Shown: piece after piece, positions 58,388 through 64,000 of the stretch
Layout of the letters: each line of letters begins with the position of its first letter
Position numbering within the stretch: the first letter of the stretch is position 1
Assembly (NCBI GenBank): GCA_003049465.1
Contig: PYSS01000108.1
Coordinates: 62,001 to 126,000, forward strand
DNA length: 64,000 nucleotides
DNA from: Magnaporthiopsis rhizophila
Taxonomy: Eukaryota; Ascomycota; Sordariomycetes; Magnaporthales; Magnaporthaceae
Direction: 5' to 3'
The notes under the pieces: generated by a model
Database searches by the model: none
The model's input: only the letters and a program-made list of their open reading frames with translations
Told to the model about the DNA's origin: nothing
Position numbers and translations under genes: made by a program

Positions 58388-59531
58388 TTACATCCGCGAT
58401 GCGTTCTGCCTCAACCGCGTCACCTCGGGCGAGTTGACGCTGACGACGGCGACGCCCCTGGCGCGGATCTCGTCACGAACAGCAGGCCAGGCGTCCGGGT
58501 CGACGGGGCGGGTGCCATCCTCGATGATGCAGGTGACGAAGCCCTCGGCGGCGGCGTCGAGCGCGGTGCTCTTGACGCAGTAGTCGGCGGCCAGGCCGAC
58601 GACATAGACGTGGGTGGCGCGGGCGGCGCGCAGCATCCCCGCCAGCCCGGAGTCGCTGACGCGCGGCCTGGCCAGCGGGTCGTAGAAGGCGCTGTACATC
58701 TCGACCTCGGGCCGGGTCCCCTTGTCGAGCACGCGGTCGACGCGGCGCAGGTCCAGCTCGGCGGCCAGCTCGGCCCCCGGCGTGCCCTGGACGCAGTGGA
58801 CGGGCCAGAGGCGCGTGGCGTACGACTCGGCCGGGTTGAGCGGGTTCACGACGGTGGTCGTGTCGACGAATGGCCGCTTGCCCGCGTGGTTGGCCGCGAA
58901 CGAGATGTGGCCAGACGGGTGCCAATCCCTGGTCGCCACGCGGAGCACCAGGCCCGGCGCCGAGAGCAGCTGGTTGACCACGGGCGCGATGTCCCTGCCG
59001 TGCGCCACTGCGAGCGAGCCATTCTGTAAAGGGGGAGGGGGCGTGTTGGTCAGCTGCGATCAGATGTCCTCTCCTGGGCCGGGCACATCGTGAAGGAGCA
59101 AACGCTCCGGTTAGCTCAACCCAGGGCCCCCAGCCGCTCAGCTCAGGATGCAGCTAGTAGCCTGGGAGAAGCAGTACCCGGATCGGATCCCTGCCCAGCG
59201 GGACCGAGACTGCAGCTGGGCGATCTCCACCAAGGCCAAGGTGCATGTGGCTTGAGCCTGCATGGACGAGCTCAACCGGGCACCATCATCCCATGCCAAT
59301 CTCCAATCGCATCCGCAGGTGGCATGGGATCGCGATGGTAGTCTAGTGGGTAAGTCGTAGTCGAGGCCTGCACTTGTCGCTTTCGGCGGGAGTCTCAAGA
59401 AAAAATAATCCCCAGAAAAAAATAAAGCGCCAAACAAACGGTTGCCGCAATTGGGCAAGACTCACCGGCGGGCAAAAGTCCTCCTGGAAGTCCACCACCA
59501 GGAGAGCTGGCCTAAACGTTGCGTCGGCCAT
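58388..59531 (-). CDS. pnc1: Nicotinamidase (isochorismatase-like cysteine hydrolase)
   Basis: Two exons, 59531-59466 and 59023-58388, joined across a 441-nt intron (59024-59464, GTGAGT...TTACAG); 233 aa. The junction restores FCPP|NGSLAVAHGRDI, a conserved nicotinamidase stretch. Catalytic triad: Asp14 (VVDFQEDF), Lys123 (LDKGT) and Cys171 (AADYC). Metal ligands: Asp55, His57 and His61 (DWHPSGH). WPVHCVQGTPGA is also typical. The enzyme converts nicotinamide to nicotinate and ammonia in NAD salvage and in yeast sets sirtuin activity. The intron is several times longer than the others in the window. High confidence in the family and role. Confidence 0.93.
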
Positions 59532-60810
59532 GGCCGTGGCCGAGACCGCGTCAACCGATCAAGAGCCAACGAGGTTGAGATTATGTGGCAAAAATTCGTA
59601 AAAATGGCCGACGGGCGAGAAAAACACACGACACGGATGGACCTCGTGCCAAAATACCCGATGGCGGTTGATCTGGGATCAGACTTCCTCCCGGACGTTT
59701 CAAACACGGGTCGTTTCGATTATTTGAGCACTGGGTTGAGTGCTCAGATCCAGTTGCTGAGCGAGGGGTGCAAGCAACAACCTCAAGGCCTGGGCAGGCT
59801 CAACTGTGGAAGCTGTTGGTATGGATTGAGATGTTTCCGGGTTGATAAGAGGACTGGCCTCACATTGGCTGGAGATGCGGGATGAGAGGGAAAAAAAAGT
59901 CTCTGCCCGAGATAAGGCACAGAGTCTCTGGGAACAATAAACGGCCTCACTGCGGCTTACCGAGGAAGTGGAGACGCATGTGAGTCTACGGGCTGACTGA
60001 GAGGGAACGGAGCAGCCAGGCTGGGTCTGAGGTTGGCGGCGCATTGCGCTCATTCTGGTGGCTGTCGGGCCTTGGACAATGGAGCACAAGAGTCAGCCGT
60101 CTCTTCAGGTGGCGCACAGCAAAGTATTGGGGGCTTCAATCGGAGCCACACAGCCTGGATGGATGGCGCGGCTGGCATTTGGCACTCACGGTTGCCTTGC
60201 AAAGGCTGTGGCTCCACGCCGCCATGAGAGAATCGAATCTGATCCAATCCCGATAGGCAAACAATATTCGAACACGGCCAACCATGCACAGGACTGCACT
60301 ACAGGTACACTGCGCCGTCTCTTCCGAAAACCTCCGATTGATCAATGTGATGTGCCGCTTTGCTGCAAGTCGCCATTTGTGATGTTGTTTATGGTTGGCC
60401 AGCCGTCATCGCACAGTCCTGTGTCTGTCTGCATGGCACTCCCCCGAGAGAACATGAAATTGACGTGAAATGAAAATCCAGGCTTTGCCAAATGCCAAGA
60501 CGGGCGATCCTCGTTTTTTTTCCTTGTATGTACCTAATTTCCCCATTGCAACCTGCTGGCTGGCTGTCTTCCGGTCGGGACATCAACCTTGGTTCAGCGA
60601 ATTTCGAAGACGTCCATTGGAGTAATCCATCATGCCCGCAGCGGGCTTGACAATCACGAATTCCCTCAACCCAGAACTTGTGCCGCACTGGTCGGTGTTG
60701 GTGCGCTATGAAGGAGCTAGGACGCGTCGATGACGACATTACGAACGCCCCGTTTATCTATGCCGCTTGGACTTGTGCAGGTTTGGGAGTAGGAGTTGGG
60801 GTCTGCGCGT

Positions 60811-60860
60811 CTTCTTCTTCTTTTTTTTCTTTCTTTTTTTCTTTCTTTTTTCCCCTTTTG
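60811..60860 (+). repeat. Polypyrimidine tract
   Basis: About 50 nt of T and C with no purine until the end, in the region upstream of HMG-CoA reductase. Confidence 0.75.
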
Positions 60861-61689
60861 TCGGGATCCTGCACGAGATCCATTCGCATCCTCTGTAAAC
60901 ATCGCTTGTTTATCCGTGCTATCAGGACGGAGTTGAGGTCGGGGCCGCTGGATGCACAACTGTGCCCCCGCGCCACAATTCGCGCCCCTTGATGGGGTTG
61001 CATCCAGGCACAAGTCGCAGCCATCACTCATCGTCTGATATCAGATGTGTGCAACCGCCCGATGCAAGGCGCGGGATCACCGTCGATGTCCTTCCTTGTG
61101 TGCCTAACATCACCCCTAGCCACTGGCCACCAGGTATCGCCAGGTACCCCGGTCGACGTTTTCATTGTCATCAACGGTGCACTTTAAGGACGCCTTCTGG
61201 AATGCCTTCTCCAAGTCTTGGGGCCATAAAAAAAGAGCCAGATAATGGTAAATCGACTCGTAACAGATTAGCTCGGTATGGATTTCCGAGCGGCAAGGGC
61301 CCACCTAGGCGCGGTCCAACCGAAGAAGAAGAGGACGACGAGCGGGAAAAAAAGGATCACGAAAGTGAGCAGACAAAAGGGGGGGAAGTTCGTCGACATT
61401 GGCCAGACTCTGTGGTTGCCGCCATCACGTCCTTGACCGCCTTCCTGCCTGCTGCAGACCGCTCCTACTGGGTGACTTGTCCACCCGTTGGGGTACGGCG
61501 TGCAAGGGTTGCTGGCAGTGCCAAGATAACTCCAGTGGCTTGCTCTGCCAGCTGTAGATAGACAGGGTTGGACGGTGAAGGCGCTATCCGTCGCACTGGA
61601 GTGGCTTATTGCGGGTGGGGTCGCAAGGCGGTGCCAGGGGCATGGGATCCAAATTCCCAGTTGCCAGCTGCTCCTTTCCAGACGTCAGA

Positions 61690-61691
<2 letters not shown>

Positions 61692-61722
<31 letters not shown>

Positions 61723-61723
61723 N
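61692..61723 (+). repeat. Homopolymer A31 ending in one N
   Basis: Thirty-one A followed by one undetermined base at 61723, about 1 kb upstream of the HMG-CoA reductase start. Confidence 0.9.
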
Positions 61724-62698
61724 TTGCGCGTCTCCAATTTCGAGCCCCGTCGCAATAGAAGCGGGAATGGAGGGGGGACAAGAAATCGATTTAAAAATCG
61801 CGACCAGCTTCCGGTGACGATACCCCCTGTCAGGATCCGCCTCCTGTCCTTTCGTTCTAGTCCGTTGTTGGCTTCCAGTCTCCATTCATTCCCTTTTTCC
61901 ATGTTCTGTTGATTTTCTCTAGACACCGTCGCCTTTTTTCTGTTCTTTCCTTGCTGTCCCTTCTGCCATTGGCGTCGGGAGAGGTTGGTGAGTTTTGGTG
62001 CGGACTACCTAGACTTGCAGCTTCCTCGAGACGGACCGGTTTCCCAACAAAGAAAGCCTCCCCCCATACACCACCCTTCCCGCCATCCCATCTTCCCAGG
62101 CCATTCGGATTTGTGGAAACCTTGGGCGGTCATCGAACGAACGAAAGAAAAAAAAAAGACCGGCGTTCAACACTGCCTACACCTACCGCGCCCGAACCTC
62201 CTGCCAGTTAGTCCGATCAAGCCATCCTCGCGGACGGCAGACAACAGCAAACGCGAGTCGCCCTGCTCGAAACAAAGGCACACCCCTCGAGGTGCCCTCC
62301 TAAACAGGTATGTCCGCATAATGTCTGGCAGGAGATCGGGCTGAGCCTTCCGAGGCAGCTCACTCATCCACGGAGCTCCTTCCCTCTACTACGTACCCGC
62401 CTTCACCTCCACCTCCCGCGCTGGCATTTCCAACTACCCCCGCCATCGCTGCGCGGCAGTATCACACCGAGCATTGTCCGCATTGGAAGCTGCCATTAGG
62501 CGAGACGATGCTGTCCTTCCTCCTTCCCGCGAGACGAAGGGTTTCCTTTGCTCTGCCAGACATAGACCTCCCGCTCACCAGCACCGCTCACCAGCCGCGT
62601 CAGCAGATATAGAGGTCGCCGACCTCGCCCTCGCCCACCCCGTCCACAGCCGATGGTCCCCGGCCGCCGCCGACGACTCCTCGCCGTGGGCCTTCAAC

Positions 62699-64000
62699 AT
62701 GATTGCCTCATCCCTCATCCCCTCGCGGTTTAGGGGCGAGCAGCCGGCCTCGCAGGCTGCTGCCCCGTCCCGCCTCAACAAGAAGGTCACGCCCGTTCTC
62801 CAGTTCCTGGCTAGCATCACGTCGGCACACCCGATACACACGGTCGTCATTGTGGCCCTGCTTGCGAGCTCCACCTACATCGGACTGCTCGAGGAGAGCC
62901 TGTTCGATTCTAGCTGGAGCGTCCGCCGCGCCGACTGGGACTCCCTGACAGAGGGCAGCCGCAGCCTCCGCGCCGGGCCCGACACGGCGTGGAAGTGGCA
63001 GTCGCTCGACTTGCCGGAGAACGCGCCCGTCGCGGGCGCCGACCACAAGGCGCTGCTGACCCTGATCTTCCCCGAGTCCCTGTCCAACGATGCCCCCAAG
63101 ACGGCGCCCCTCTTCAACGCCGTGCCGACTCCGGAGAACCTCTCGGTCACGCCGCTGCCCTCGACCTCGAACCCGCTCACGGCCTACTCGCAGGACTCGG
63201 CCCTCGCCTTTGCGATGCCCTACGACCAGGCGCCCCGCTTCCTGACGGCCGCCCAGGAGATCCCCAACGACATTCCCGACCAGGAGACGCGCGAGTCCTC
63301 GGCCTACGGGCGCGAGAAGAAGATCTGGATCATGAAGGCCGCGCGGGTGCACACTAGGAGCAGCATCGTGCGGTGGGTCCAGAACTCTTGGGTTGAGTTC
63401 ATCGACGTGCTGAAAAATGCCGAAACTCTGGACATCATCATCATGGTGCTCGGGTACCTGTCCATGCACCTCACGTTCGTTTCGCTTTTCCTGTCAATGC
63501 GCAGGATGGGATCAAACTTTTGGCTGGCCGCCAACACTCTGTTTTCGTCCGTGTTCTCCTTCCTCTTTGGCCTCCTCGTGACCACCAAGCTGGGCGTGCC
63601 AATCACCATGGTGCTGCTCTCCGAGGGCCTGCCCTTCCTCGTCGTCACCATCGGGTTCGAGAAGAACATCGTCCTGACCCGCGCCGTCCTGTCGCACGCC
63701 ATCGAGCACAGGCGCCCGGGCGCGGTTAAGCAGTCCGGCAAGGGCCCTGGCGACCAGAGATCAGACCGCGGCACCGCCACCCCCAATGAGGCCGCCTCCC
63801 ACTCGGTCATCCAGTACGCCATCCAGGCCGCCATAAAGGAGAAGGCCTATGGCATCGTCAAGGACTATGTCATAGAGATCCTCATTCTCGTGGCCGGAGC
63901 AGCGTCTGGCGTCCAGGGCGGCCTTCAACAGTTTTGCTTCCTGGCGGCGTGGATCCTCTTTTTCGACTGCATCCTGCTCTTCTCCTTCTACACGGCCATC
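62699..64000 (+). CDS. hmg1: HMG-CoA reductase, N-terminal part (continues past window)
   Basis: The frame is open from the ATG at 62699 to the window end (434 codons). The N-terminus MIASSLIPSRFRGEQPA and the HPIH motif (residues 44-47, HPIHTVVIVALLASSTYIGLLEESLF) match the N-terminal domain of fungal HMG-CoA reductases. A lumenal segment of about 180 residues follows. The sterol-sensing domain then begins with ETLDIIIMVLGYLSMHLTFVSLFLSMRRMG and LLSEGLPFLVVTIGFEK. The enzyme sits in the ER membrane and reduces HMG-CoA to mevalonate, the committed step of sterol synthesis; the catalytic domain lies outside the window. The frame also stays open upstream to a stop at 62342 but has no ATG there, so 62699 is the first available start unless an upstream exon exists. 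Confidence 0.9.
   Translation, partial: MIASSLIPSRFRGEQPASQAAAPSRLNKKVTPVLQFLASITSAHPIHTVVIVALLASSTYIGLLEESLFDSSWSVRRADWDSLTEGSRSLRAGPDTAWKWQSLDLPENAPVAGADHKALLTLIFPESLSNDAPKTAPLFNAVPTPENLSVTPLPSTSNPLTAYSQDSALAFAMPYDQAPRFLTAAQEIPNDIPDQETRESSAYGREKKIWIMKAARVHTRSSIVRWVQNSWVEFIDVLKNAETLDIIIMVLGYLSMHLTFVSLFLSMRRMGSNFWLAANTLFSSVFSFLFGLLVTTKLGVPITMVLLSEGLPFLVVTIGFEKNIVLTRAVLSHAIEHRRPGAVKQSGKGPGDQRSDRGTATPNEAASHSVIQYAIQAAIKEKAYGIVKDYVIEILILVAGAASGVQGGLQQFCFLAAWILFFDCILLFSFYTAI

Larger units (their letters stand above)
59532..62698. other. 3.2 kb divergent intergenic region upstream of nicotinamidase and HMG-CoA reductase
   Basis: The flanking genes point away from each other, so both promoters and the HMG-CoA reductase leader lie here. 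It holds a pyrimidine tract at 60811-60860 and a 31-nt A run ending in one undetermined base (61723). A possible leader intron donor (CAG|GTATGT) lies at 62311. Open frames elsewhere show no family motif. Confidence 0.45.

Noticed and set aside
1..64000. CRISPR arrays, 5S rRNA, telomeric repeats or an intact transposon
   Set aside because: No regularly spaced direct repeats, no 5S-like core sequence, no tandem TTAGGG and no reverse transcriptase or transposase motifs were seen on either strand.

Overview
The window is nuclear DNA of a filamentous ascomycete, most likely a sordariomycete and perhaps close to Sordariales/Chaetomiaceae (that placement is inference). Short spliceosomal introns (about 60-120 nt) with GT...CTGAC/CTAAC...AG signals interrupt most genes. 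Intergenic spaces are long, tRNA genes carry introns, and the gene families (XlnR, fungal Zn2Cys6 regulators, AA8-AA12 dehydrogenase, GH76, Sip5) are typical of such fungi. Gene models below were spliced by hand, checking reading frame across every junction.

Layout. 1-2770: 3' part of a SIP5 homologue (+). 3594-4949: ARA2-like D-arabinose 1-dehydrogenase (-). It diverges from a five-exon secreted AA8-AA12 haem/PQQ sugar dehydrogenase (+, 6245-8529). 8650-10733: secreted serine beta-lactamase-like hydrolase in four exons (-). 11375-12537: single-pass membrane protein with a polyglutamine tract and a cysteine-containing ectodomain (-). 14009-15646: conserved-looking coiled-coil protein of unknown role (-). 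15647-20355: 4.7 kb with no gene I can support and many homopolymer tracts. 20356-24839: tubulin cofactor D (-). 26193-27437: GH76 alpha-1,6-mannanase family protein (-). 31718-33680: DHA2-type MFS transporter (-), probably with a GC-AG intron. 33681-47675: a 14 kb gene desert containing an assembly gap. 47676-51004: XlnR/Xyr1/XLR-1, the (hemi)cellulase master regulator (+). 51692-53171: three intron-containing tRNA genes (Pro-CGG, Pro-AGG, Arg-CCT). 53593-55704: Zn2Cys6 regulator with a C-terminal fungal TF domain (+). 56967-57801: Ctr-type copper transporter (-). 58388-59531: nicotinamidase (-). 62699-64000: N-terminus of HMG-CoA reductase (+), running off the window.

Functionally the window mixes housekeeping genes (tubulin folding, sterol synthesis, NAD salvage, copper uptake, tRNAs) with carbohydrate genes (ARA2, AA8-AA12, GH76, xlnR). 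Nothing shows that the carbohydrate genes form a co-regulated cluster. I see no CRISPR array, no intact transposon and no biosynthetic cluster. The points most worth following are the AA8-AA12 oxidoreductase without a cellulose-binding module, the probable GC-AG intron carrying a 30-nt homopolymer, the 14 kb desert in front of xlnR, and the trio of intron-bearing tRNA genes.
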